DNA from: an uncultured Collinsella sp.
GTDB taxonomy: Bacteria; Actinomycetota; Coriobacteriia; Coriobacteriales; Coriobacteriaceae
Direction of reading: 5' to 3'
Assembly (NCBI GenBank): GCA_902468045.1
Contig: CABQXG010000061.1
Span: 1 to 7,115, forward strand
Length of the DNA stretch: 7,115 nucleotides
Shown: in pieces, positions 1 to 5,559 of the stretch
How positions within the stretch are numbered: position 1 is the first letter of the stretch
How the letters are laid out: each line of letters begins with the position of its first letter
Translations under genes and position numbers: made by a program
The notes under the pieces: generated by a model
Told to the model about the DNA's origin: nothing
Database searches by the model: none
Seen by the model: the letters and a program-made list of their open reading frames with translations, nothing else

Positions 1-582
1 TCCGCCGTAAAAGTCCCAGGTCTTGATGGAGCCATCCTCGGCGCGCTCGTACACAGGCGGCTCGTTCCAGTCCTCGACCATGCGGCGCTGAATACCCTTA
101 CGCGGTTTTTCGACCTCGGCCAGCGTGCGCTCGCGCCAGTGCTCGTCGCGGGCATAGCGATCGGGGAAGATCTGGTAGACCATACCGCGCTCGTACCAGG
201 TGGGACGGTTCTCACGGTGTTTGTAGACGGTGACCTGGAATGACGGCACCTCGGCGTAGTCGTAGGTTACGCCTTCGCCGCCGGTGCGGCCCTGTGGTGC
301 GCCCAGGCGAACCTCGGGCTGGCCCTCGATATTGCAGATAAAACTGTACCAGATAAGACAGGGCTCGGTGCACTCAAGCTCTACAGTAAATATTCCGTCG
401 CCCTCGTGCGTCATGGGATATCGAGATTCACCGATCTCATCGACCCAGGTGCGCAGCGTAAGCGTTGCCTGCGCGGGATCGGCGTCCTCCAGAATCACGG
501 AGAGCGAAAGGGTTGTTCCTGTGGTCACAGCGCCAAACGGAGTGCGAAACTGCGGCAGACGGCTGTTGTGTATCAATCTCAT
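1..582 (-). CDS. GH13 alpha-glucan hydrolase (neopullulanase/cyclomaltodextrinase-like), N-terminal part
   Basis: Partial gene: 194 codons from ATG at 580-582, open to the left edge. The start of the protein (MRLIHNSRLPQFRTPFGAV) resembles the N-terminal beta-sandwich (CBM34-like) domain that precedes the catalytic barrel in neopullulanases, cyclomaltodextrinases and related clostridial/actinobacterial GH13 proteins. It covers roughly residues 1-120. The catalytic domain then opens with WYERGMVYQIFPDRYAR, matching the family's 'YQIFPDRF' first barrel strand, and with EDWNEPP...WDFYGG, matching the 'D-F-[FY]-G-G' that precedes the 'L-x-G-I' helix. The catalytic Asp/Glu/Asp lie beyond the edge and cannot be checked. 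No signal peptide is visible, so a cytoplasmic enzyme acting on maltodextrins or glycogen is inferred. ATG at 582 is the only likely start, because an in-frame stop lies at 628-630 with no ATG, GTG or TTG between. The ribosome binding site is weak. Exact substrate (pullulan, cyclodextrin, maltodextrin) cannot be told. Confidence 0.88.
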   Translation of the reverse strand, partial: MRLIHNSRLPQFRTPFGAVTTGTTLSLSVILEDADPAQATLTLRTWVDEIGESRYPMTHEGDGIFTVELECTEPCLIWYSFICNIEGQPEVRLGAPQGRTGGEGVTYDYAEVPSFQVTVYKHRENRPTWYERGMVYQIFPDRYARDEHWRERTLAEVEKPRKGIQRRMVEDWNEPPVYERAEDGSIKTWDFYGG

Positions 583-643
583 AGTACGGTCCAGTTCAAT
601 AGAATCACGGCCTGCTGGCCATGGGCTTTACGCACAGGATGTA

Positions 644-671
644 AGTATATCTGTTGTACACAGGCTGTATA
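644..671 (-). promoter_or_regulatory. Candidate sigma-70 promoter for the GH13 gene
   Basis: On the minus strand, TATACA (plus 666-671) and TATACT (plus 644-649) are separated by 16 bases. They match the -35 and -10 consensus hexamers at 4 of 6 and 5 of 6 positions. This would start RNA near 636-638 and give a leader of about 55 nt before the ATG at 582. The stretch is noticeably more AT-rich than the surrounding genes. It lies after the terminator-like hairpin behind glgA, so the GH13 gene is probably transcribed on its own. The call rests on sequence match only. Confidence 0.5.
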
Positions 672-678
672 AACAACA
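652..678. promoter_or_regulatory. Imperfect inverted repeat over the GH13 promoter, possible operator
   Basis: On the plus strand the left arm TGTTGTACACAG (652-663) faces the right arm CTGTATAAACAACA (665-678) across one base. The arms pair except for a two-base offset and one or two mismatches. The repeat covers the whole spacer and the -35 box of the candidate promoter, where a bound repressor would block RNA polymerase. Maltodextrin genes are often controlled by LacI-family regulators, but this sequence does not clearly match a named operator, so the regulator is unknown. Confidence 0.3.
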
Positions 679-679
679 T

Positions 680-700
680 CCGTTTACCATCGGCGAACGG
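680..700. promoter_or_regulatory. 21-bp imperfect palindrome upstream of the GH13 promoter
   Basis: CCGTTTACC (680-688), a 3-base centre ATC, and GGCGAACGG (692-700) form an inverted repeat with 7 of 9 arm positions paired. It abuts the other inverted repeat and sits just upstream of the -35 box, a usual place for an activator or a second operator. The arms (CGTTT/AACG) recall LacI/CcpA-type half sites, but the odd-length centre does not fit the usual central CG of that family. It is a candidate site only. Confidence 0.3.
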
Positions 701-737
701 TTGTCCTAGAAAATCGTTTTACCAACTACCTACAGAG

Positions 738-764
738 AAGGGGCGCCCGGTTGGAGCGCCCCTT
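738..764 (-). terminator. Terminator-like hairpin after glgA
   Basis: AAGGGGCGC (738-746) and GCGCCCCTT (756-764) form a perfect 9-bp GC-rich stem with a 9-base loop. It begins 36 bases after the glgA stop codon and lies before the GH13 promoter. On the minus strand the stem ends in CTT and is followed by CTCTGTAGG, so the U-tract is poor. It may terminate inefficiently or serve mainly as a 3' stabilising stem. Position and stem quality support the end of the glg transcript here. Confidence 0.6.
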
Positions 765-800
765 GCATAGGGTTTGATTAGGTTTTAGATCGTCTGTGGG

Positions 801-3083
801 CTAGCGGCGCTTGCGGGTGGCCGTGGCCTTGCGGACGGACGTCTTCTTGGACGAGGCCTTTTTCTCTGCCGGAGCGGCGGGGGAGACCGGAGTCTCCTTG
901 GTGGGTTCTGGCTTGGCCTCTGCCTTCGGGGCAGCCTTGACCTCAGCGGCCTTCGGAGCCGGCTTGGCCTTTACCTCGGCCTTGGGCTCCTCTTTGGCAG
1001 CAGCGGGCTTAGTCTCTGCCTTGGGAGTTGCGGCCTTTGCCGTGGTCTTCTTGGCTGTCGTCGTAGAGCGCTTGCGCGTGGTGGTCTTGACGGCCGGCTT
1101 GGCCTCGACGGTTACCTCGGCCTTGGACTCGGCGGGCGTCTCCTCGACTTTGGCGGCCGGCTTTGCGGCTGCCTTGGTCGTGGCGGCCTTCGTGGTCGTC
1201 GACTTCGTTGCCGTGGTCTTCTTGGCTGCCGTTGCCTTTGGAGCCTTGGCGGCCGGCTTAGTCTCAGCGACCTCTGCCTTTACCTCGGGAGCAGCCTCGG
1301 CTTCTGCGGCCTTCTTGGCAGCAGCGGTCGTGCGCTTGCGCGCGGTCGTCTTTGCTGCGGCGGTCTTGGTGGCAACAGCTTTGGTCGTCGTAGTCTTCAT
1401 AGCTGTCGTCTTGCGAGTCGTGGTCTTCTTTGCCGCAGGCTTCACCTCAGGCTCGGGCTCGGGCTCGGGCTCGGGCTTGGGAGTAGCCTTGACCTTCACC
1501 TCAGGCTCGGCCTTTGTGGGCTCAGCCTTAACCGGCTTCTCCTCGGCCTTGGGCTCCTCTGCGGCCACCGGCTCAGCAGCAGCCTCAGGCTCGTCGACAA
1601 CAGCCGCCGGCCTCTCAATCTCTGGATGCATAAAGAAGTACAGGTCCAGATACTTATCGGCCGAGCGCGTCCAGCTAAAGTCCTGGCTCATAGCCTGAGT
1701 GACCAGCTGGTTCCAGGCCTCGCGGTTATCCCAGAACAGACGCGCTGCGCGGAATACCGCATCGCCCATCTCGTCGCCGTTAAAGTTGCTAAACGAGAAG
1801 CCCGTGCCCTCGCCGGTAAACTCGTTGTACGGGATCACGGTGTCCTTCAGGCCGCCGGTCTCGCGCACGATAGGCAGGGTGCCGTAACGCATGGCAATGA
1901 TCTGCGACAGGCCGCAGGGCTCAAACTTCGAAGGCATCAGGAACATATCGGCGGCGGCATACATACGCTGCGACAGCGCAGGATCGAACTCGATGCGCGC
2001 GGCCATGGTGCCGGGGTACTTGTCCTGGAAGTAGCGCAGGCCGTCCTCGTAGTCGCGGTCGCCGGTGCCCAGCACCGCCACCTGCACGCCGCCGGACAGG
2101 ATGCGGTCGAGCGCGTACATGACCAGGTCCAGGCCCTTCTGACGCGTCAGGCGCGTGACCATCACCATGAGCGGACGGTCGTCGCGAACCTCGAGCCCCA
2201 GCTCTTCCTGCAGCTTGGCCTTGCACACCGCCTTGCCGGAACGGTCCTCAACCGTGTAGTTTGCCGCAATGCGCTTGTCGGTTGCCGGGTCAAAGCCCGC
2301 CACGTCAATGCCGTTCAAAATGCCCTGCAGCGCATAAGAGCGCTCGCGCAGCACGCCGTCCAGGCCCTCGCCAAACTCGGGCGTCTGGATCTCGTTGGCA
2401 TAGGTGGGGCTCACCGTGGTGATGGCATCGGCATAGCGCAGCGCGCCCAGCATGTAGTTGATGCTGCAGGCGTCGCAACGCAGCTGCGAGGCGGCCGCCG
2501 GAATGTGCGCCACGCCCAGGATGTCCTCCATCACGGTGTCGCTAAACTGGCCCTGGAACGCTACGTTGTGGATCGAGAACACGGTCTTGACGCGGTCGTA
2601 CAGCGGCAGGCCCTGGTAGAACTCGCGCAGGAACACGGGCGCCAGCGCCGTCTGCCAGTCGTTGCAGTGCAGGATGTCGCACTCAAAACCGGCCGGCAGG
2701 TGCTGCAGACTCTCGGTGATGGCCTTGGAGAAGAACGCAAAGCGCTCGCCGTCGTCAAAGAAGCCGTACGGATAGTCGCGCGCAAAGTAGCGCTCGTTGT
2801 CGATGAACATATAGGTGACGCCGTCGCGCTCGAGCTTCTCGAGCCCGCAGTACTCGTTGCGCCAGCCCAGGCTCACATAAAAGTCGGAGAAGTGCTCCAT
2901 CTGCGCCTTGTACTCGTCCTTGATGGTGGCGTACTTGGGCACCATCACGATGACCTCGGCGCCGGCGCGTACAAGCGCCGCAGGCAGTGAGCCCGCCACG
3001 TCTCCCAGGCCACCGGTCTTAACAAACGGTGCGCACTCGGCCGAGGCAAACACGATCTGCATCTTTTTGCTGGAATCTGCCAT
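801..3083 (-). CDS. glgA: Glycogen (starch) synthase, GT5, with long basic C-terminal extension
   Basis: Transfers glucose from ADP-glucose to the non-reducing end of an alpha-1,4-glucan in the cytoplasm. The 760-residue product has a normal GT5 catalytic part at residues 1 to about 487. The ADP-glucose-binding KTGGLGDV motif has its Lys at residue 22. HCNDWQTAL and the SIHN motif follow, then the second Rossmann half with MVTRLTRQKGLDL, and EPCGLSQ with the catalytic-type Glu at 388, followed by RETGGLKDTV. Typical bacterial GlgA ends at about 480 residues. Here about 265 more residues of Ala/Lys/Thr/Glu/Pro follow in the same frame (see the repeat entry). Start: ATG at 3083 has AGGGAG at 3089-3094, five bases upstream. 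A longer reading from TTG at 3125 begins inside a stem-loop and is not favoured. It lies 89 bases after glgD and is probably the last gene of the glg operon. A hairpin before its ribosome binding site could lower its expression. Confidence 0.96.
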   Translation of the reverse strand: MADSSKKMQIVFASAECAPFVKTGGLGDVAGSLPAALVRAGAEVIVMVPKYATIKDEYKAQMEHFSDFYVSLGWRNEYCGLEKLERDGVTYMFIDNERYFARDYPYGFFDDGERFAFFSKAITESLQHLPAGFECDILHCNDWQTALAPVFLREFYQGLPLYDRVKTVFSIHNVAFQGQFSDTVMEDILGVAHIPAAASQLRCDACSINYMLGALRYADAITTVSPTYANEIQTPEFGEGLDGVLRERSYALQGILNGIDVAGFDPATDKRIAANYTVEDRSGKAVCKAKLQEELGLEVRDDRPLMVMVTRLTRQKGLDLVMYALDRILSGGVQVAVLGTGDRDYEDGLRYFQDKYPGTMAARIEFDPALSQRMYAAADMFLMPSKFEPCGLSQIIAMRYGTLPIVRETGGLKDTVIPYNEFTGEGTGFSFSNFNGDEMGDAVFRAARLFWDNREAWNQLVTQAMSQDFSWTRSADKYLDLYFFMHPEIERPAAVVDEPEAAAEPVAAEEPKAEEKPVKAEPTKAEPEVKVKATPKPEPEPEPEPEVKPAAKKTTTRKTTAMKTTTTKAVATKTAAAKTTARKRTTAAAKKAAEAEAAPEVKAEVAETKPAAKAPKATAAKKTTATKSTTTKAATTKAAAKPAAKVEETPAESKAEVTVEAKPAVKTTTRKRSTTTAKKTTAKAATPKAETKPAAAKEEPKAEVKAKPAPKAAEVKAAPKAEAKPEPTKETPVSPAAPAEKKASSKKTSVRKATATRKRR
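804..1592 (-). repeat. Low-complexity basic tail of GlgA (histone-H1-like)
   Basis: Codons 498-760 of glgA use only Ala, Lys, Thr, Glu, Pro, Val, Arg and Ser apart from a single Met. There is no aromatic residue, Gly, Leu, Ile, Asp, Asn, Gln, His or Cys, so the segment should be disordered. It begins with a mixed acidic Pro/Glu block (about 498-547, ending in a PEPEPEPEPE run). It continues as blocks of Thr/Lys/Arg such as TTARKRTTAAAKK (579-591) and TTTRKRSTTTAKK (667-679), separated by Glu/Pro/Ala linkers, and ends in RKATATRKRR. The style is that of the tails of actinobacterial HU and H1-like proteins, which bind DNA. On GlgA its role is unknown: binding to nucleic acid, glucan or a partner, or a solubility tail, are all open. 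Confidence 0.85.
1450..1479. repeat. In-frame hexanucleotide tandem repeat (Glu-Pro run)
   Basis: GGCTCG occurs four times in a row at 1450-1473, followed by a variant GGCTTG at 1474-1479. Read on the minus strand it encodes the PEPEPEPEP run in the GlgA tail. Gains or losses of a six-base unit would change the run by one Pro-Glu pair without breaking the frame. Confidence 0.85.
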
Positions 3084-3088
3084 ATTGT

Positions 3089-3094
3089 CTCCCT
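3089..3094 (-). promoter_or_regulatory. Ribosome binding site of glgA
   Basis: AGGGAG on the minus strand, five bases before ATG at 3083. It decides the start: the upstream TTG at 3125 has no such site and would add 14 residues not typical of GlgA. Confidence 0.75.
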
Positions 3095-3105
3095 GTTGCA
3101 ATTCG

Positions 3106-3141
3106 AGAATAGCCGCCTGGCGCAAACCGGGCGGCTATTCT
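3106..3141 (-). terminator. Perfect 12-bp stem-loop between glgD and glgA, possible attenuator
   Basis: AGAATAGCCGCC (3106-3117) and GGCGGCTATTCT (3130-3141) pair without mismatch around a 12-base loop. In the minus-strand RNA the stem starts about 31 bases after the glgD stop and ends 11 bases before the glgA ribosome binding site. The 3' arm ends UAUUCU and is followed by CGAAUUGC, so there is a short, interrupted U-rich end. It could be a leaky terminator that reduces glgA relative to glgCD, or a stem that protects or processes the mRNA. The pairing is seen directly; the role is inferred. Confidence 0.55.
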
Positions 3142-3172
3142 ACATGTTACGAGCGATGTTGCGGTGCCTACG

Positions 3173-4300
3173 TTAATGCACGATGGTGGTATCGGGAGTT
3201 AACGGGGCCTTGCCCAGCACCAGGATGTTCTCGGGCGTGCCGCGAAGCTCGGTGTTGGTGGGAACCACGTTGTTCTTGTCCAGGATGGCGTTCTCAACGC
3301 GGGCGCCGCTCTTGATGATGCAGCTCTGGTTGATGATCGAGTTGGTCACCGAAGCGCCTTCCTCGACCACGACGCCGCGCGACAGGATCGAGTTGCGCAC
3401 GGTGCCCTTGATGATGCAGCCGGCCGAGATGATCGAGTTGCACGCGTGGCTGCCGGTCGCATAGCGCGAAGGCGGCACGTCGTGAGCCTTGGTCAGGATC
3501 GGGCGCTCGGGATCGAAGAGCTGGTCGGCCACGGTCTGGTCGAGCAGGTCCATGCTGCGGCGATAGAGCGACTTCTCGCTAAACACGCCCACGACCTCGC
3601 CCTTGTACTCGTAGCTGCACACGTCGATGTTGCCAAAGTCGCCCTGGAGTGCCTCGAGCAGGTCCAGATAGTCGGCGGCCTGGTAGTGATCGATGATCTC
3701 GAGCAGCGTCTCGCGGTTGACGATGCAGCAGTCCATTGAGGCGTTGTCGCCGTACACGACGCCGGCACTCACGCCCGTCAGGCGGCCGTTCTCGTTAATC
3801 TCGAGCTTGGTCTCGTCATCGACGTTGCGCGTTGCCTTGCAGTACACCACGGTCATCTGGGCACCGGAGTTCTCGTGCGCGTCGATGATGGTGTTGAGGT
3901 CCATGTTAAAGATGATGTTGGTGCCCATCATCACAACATAGGGCTTGTCCGAACGCTGGAACAGCGTCTTGTTGGAGATGATGTCGCGCAGCAGGAAGCG
4001 CATGCCGCCCTTGGTGGTGCCATACGCGTTGCCGGGCACCATGAACAGGCCGCCCTTCTTGCGATCCAGGCCCCAGTCCTTGCCCGAGCCCACGTGATCG
4101 ATCAGCGAGCGGTAGTTGCCCGGCATGACGACGCCGACGGTCTTAATGCCGGCATTCATCATGTTGGACAGCGGGAAGTCGATCAGGCGGTAGCGGCCCA
4201 AAAACGGAACGGACGCGATGGGGCGGTCCTTGAGCAGCACGCTGCCGTAGGTCGAAGAGTAGTTAGCGGTGATATAACCGATGGCCTTGCGATTGATCAT
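3173..4300 (-). CDS. glgD: Glucose-1-phosphate adenylyltransferase regulatory subunit GlgD
   Basis: A 375-residue paralogue of GlgC. The start (MINRKAIGYITANYSSTYG) lacks the G-G-x-G-x-R-L nucleotide-binding loop seen in the neighbouring GlgC, the hallmark of GlgD. It keeps the fold landmarks PFLGRYRLIDFPLSNMMNAGI, the conserved HVGSGKDWGLDR and VVMMGTNIIFNMD. Residues about 284-344 are imperfect hexapeptide repeats of a left-handed beta-helix (CNSIISAGCIIKGTVRNSIL and onward). Known GlgD proteins are inactive or nearly so alone and raise the activity of GlgC in a mixed tetramer. Start chosen: ATG at 4300, four bases after the glgC stop, with AAGGGGG nine bases upstream. A longer reading from TTG at 4339 would overlap glgC and adds 13 residues without family resemblance. 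Tight spacing suggests translational coupling and matched amounts of the two subunits. Confidence 0.96.
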   Translation of the reverse strand: MINRKAIGYITANYSSTYGSVLLKDRPIASVPFLGRYRLIDFPLSNMMNAGIKTVGVVMPGNYRSLIDHVGSGKDWGLDRKKGGLFMVPGNAYGTTKGGMRFLLRDIISNKTLFQRSDKPYVVMMGTNIIFNMDLNTIIDAHENSGAQMTVVYCKATRNVDDETKLEINENGRLTGVSAGVVYGDNASMDCCIVNRETLLEIIDHYQAADYLDLLEALQGDFGNIDVCSYEYKGEVVGVFSEKSLYRRSMDLLDQTVADQLFDPERPILTKAHDVPPSRYATGSHACNSIISAGCIIKGTVRNSILSRGVVVEEGASVTNSIINQSCIIKSGARVENAILDKNNVVPTNTELRGTPENILVLGKAPLTPDTTIVH

Positions 4301-4304
4301 CGGA

Positions 4305-5453
4305 TCATTCCCCCTTCCCGATAACGACGTCATTTCCAACGACGGCCGTATCCTTGGTGGTATCGACAGAGCCGAGCTTCACGCCCTCTTCGACCGTGGA
4401 GTTCTCGCCCAAAATGGCGCGGCAGATGTGCGCGCCGCTCTTAACGTGCGCACCCGGCAGCAGCACGGAGTCCTCGACCACGGCGCGCTCCTCGATAATG
4501 ACATCGGTCGAAAGGATCGAGTGGCGAGCGGTGCCGTAGATCTTGCAGCCGTTGGAGACCAGGCAGTCGTCCAGGCGGCCGTCCGGGCCAATGTAGTGCG
4601 GCGGACGCGTGGTGATGTTGGACATGATGGGGAAGTGCTTGTCGAACAAATCGAACTCGGGGTTGTTGCCCAGCAGGTCCATCGAGGTCTCGTGGAAGCT
4701 GGCGATGGTGCCGACGTCCTTCCAAAAGCCGTGGAACTCGTAGCTGTACAGGCGCTTGCCCTCGCCGAGCAGCTTGGGGATGATGTCCTTGCCAAAGTCG
4801 TGGCTCGAGCGCTGGTCCAGAGCGTCCTCCTCGAGCGCCTCGATCAGCACGTCTGCCGAGAAGATGTAGATGCCCATGGACGCGAGGTTCGAATCGGGCT
4901 TATCGGGCTTCTCGGTGAACTTGGTGATGCGGCCGTCCTCGGGGTCGGTGGTCAGGATGCCAAAGCGGCTGGCCTCCTCCCACGGCACGGGCATAACGCT
5001 CACCGTGAGGTCGGCGTTGTTTTCAATGTGCGTCTTGAGCATCTTGCGGTAGTCCATGCGATACAGGTGATCGCCCGAAAGAATCAGGACGTACTTGGGG
5101 TCGTTGGCCTTGATGTAGTCGAGGTTCTGCGTAATGGCGTCGGCCGTGCCCGCATACCAGGCGCCGCCGGTCTGCGTCTCGTACGGCGGCAGGATCGACA
5201 CGCCGCCGTCGCGGCTGTCCAGATCCCACGCCTCGCCGGAGCCCACGTAGGCATGCAGCAGGTAGGGGCGATACTGCGTTAGAACGCCCACCGTGTCGAT
5301 GCCCGAGTTTGAGCAGTTGGAGAGCGAAAAGTCGATAATGCGGAACTTGCCACCAAAGCTAACCGCCGGCTTAGCGATCTTTTGGGTGAGTGCCCCCAAT
5401 CGGCTGCCCTGTCCTCCTGCGAGGAGCATCGCGATGCATTCTTTCTTACTCAT
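4305..5453 (-). CDS. glgC: Glucose-1-phosphate adenylyltransferase (ADP-glucose pyrophosphorylase), catalytic subunit
   Basis: Makes ADP-glucose and pyrophosphate from ATP and glucose-1-phosphate, the committed step of bacterial glycogen synthesis. The 382-residue protein has all expected catalytic marks. These are [14 protein letters not shown] (residues 10-23, triphosphate loop), [15 protein letters not shown], and WYAGTADAI with a following Gln-Asn. [11 protein letters not shown] has the metal-binding-type Asp at 128, and FTEKP has the glucose-1-phosphate Lys at 182. FWKDVGT closes the set. A left-handed beta-helix fills about residues 288-382. Length is slightly short of the E. coli enzyme (about 430), as is usual for GlgC that works with GlgD. 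ATG at 5453 has AAGGAG six bases upstream (5460-5465). The gene follows glgP by 106 bases and abuts glgD, so the two subunits are made from one message. Allosteric behaviour cannot be read from the sequence. Confidence 0.97.
   Translation of the reverse strand: MSKKECIAMLLAGGQGSRLGALTQKIAKPAVSFGGKFRIIDFSLSNCSNSGIDTVGVLTQYRPYLLHAYVGSGEAWDLDSRDGGVSILPPYETQTGGAWYAGTADAITQNLDYIKANDPKYVLILSGDHLYRMDYRKMLKTHIENNADLTVSVMPVPWEEASRFGILTTDPEDGRITKFTEKPDKPDSNLASMGIYIFSADVLIEALEEDALDQRSSHDFGKDIIPKLLGEGKRLYSYEFHGFWKDVGTIASFHETSMDLLGNNPEFDLFDKHFPIMSNITTRPPHYIGPDGRLDDCLVSNGCKIYGTARHSILSTDVIIEERAVVEDSVLLPGAHVKSGAHICRAILGENSTVEEGVKLGSVDTTKDTAVVGNDVVIGKGE
4310..4316 (-). promoter_or_regulatory. Ribosome binding site of glgD inside the glgC end
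   Basis: AAGGGGG on the minus strand lies within the last codons of glgC, nine bases before the glgD ATG at 4300. It supports that start over the longer TTG reading, and it fits re-initiation by ribosomes finishing glgC. Confidence 0.7.
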
Positions 5454-5477
5454 CGATTTCTCCTTCTGTCATCGATG
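5451..5477 (-). promoter_or_regulatory. Hairpin enclosing the glgC ribosome binding site and start codon
   Basis: In the minus-strand RNA, CAUCGAU (plus 5471-5477) can pair over 7 bp with AUCGAUG (plus 5451-5457), whose last three bases are the glgC start codon. The 13-base loop carries the ribosome binding site AAGGAG (5460-5465). Folding would hide the AUG while exposing the binding site. The stem is short and only moderately stable, so it may simply be chance. Confidence 0.35.
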
Positions 5478-5493
5478 TTCCTAAACCCATTAG

Positions 5494-5524
5494 CGACGGG
5501 CGCGGCGCAATGTCACGCCCGTCG
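5494..5524 (-). other. GC-rich stem-loop between glgP and glgC
   Basis: CGACGGGCG (5494-5502) and CGCCCGTCG (5516-5524) form a perfect 9-bp stem with a 13-base loop, 35 bases after the glgP stop. On the minus strand it is followed by CTAATGGG with no U-tract, so it is a poor intrinsic terminator. An mRNA-stabilising or processing stem, or weak attenuation, fits better. No convincing promoter for glgC is seen in this gap, so glgC is probably read through from glgP. Confidence 0.5.
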
Positions 5525-5559
5525 AGTAATGCCGTGCTGGCAAAGGGAGCTCGTAGCCT

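Noticed and set aside
284..709. Plus-strand 141-codon frame over the left edge gene and its promoter region
   Set aside because: It is antisense to the clear GH13 N terminus and has no protein resemblance.
1450..1479. CRISPR-like or intergenic repeat
   Set aside because: The units are six bases, without spacers, in frame inside glgA.
804..1592. The basic tail as a separate HU/H1-like gene
   Set aside because: It is continuous with the GT5 domain without a stop, and no ribosome binding site with an ATG is seen at the junction.
811..1698. 295-codon plus-strand frame rich in Ala, Val, Phe and Ser, looking like a membrane protein
   Set aside because: It mirrors the Lys/Thr/Ala/Glu codons of the GlgA tail; its hydrophobic look comes from reverse-complemented low-complexity sequence.
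1626..2990. 454-codon open frame on the plus strand opposite glgA
   Set aside because: It is antisense to the conserved GT5 catalytic region; long open antisense frames are expected from GC-rich third positions. It has no recognisable motif.
3084..3125. Longer glgA start at TTG 3125
   Set aside because: It lies in the loop of the 12-bp hairpin with no ribosome binding site, whereas ATG 3083 has AGGGAG at proper spacing.
4301..4339. Longer glgD start at TTG 4339
   Set aside because: It would overlap glgC and add residues unlike GlgD; ATG 4300 has a good ribosome binding site and the family-like N terminus.
4281..5282. 333-codon plus-strand frame opposite glgC
   Set aside because: Antisense to a fully conserved GlgC with all motifs; no independent family resemblance.
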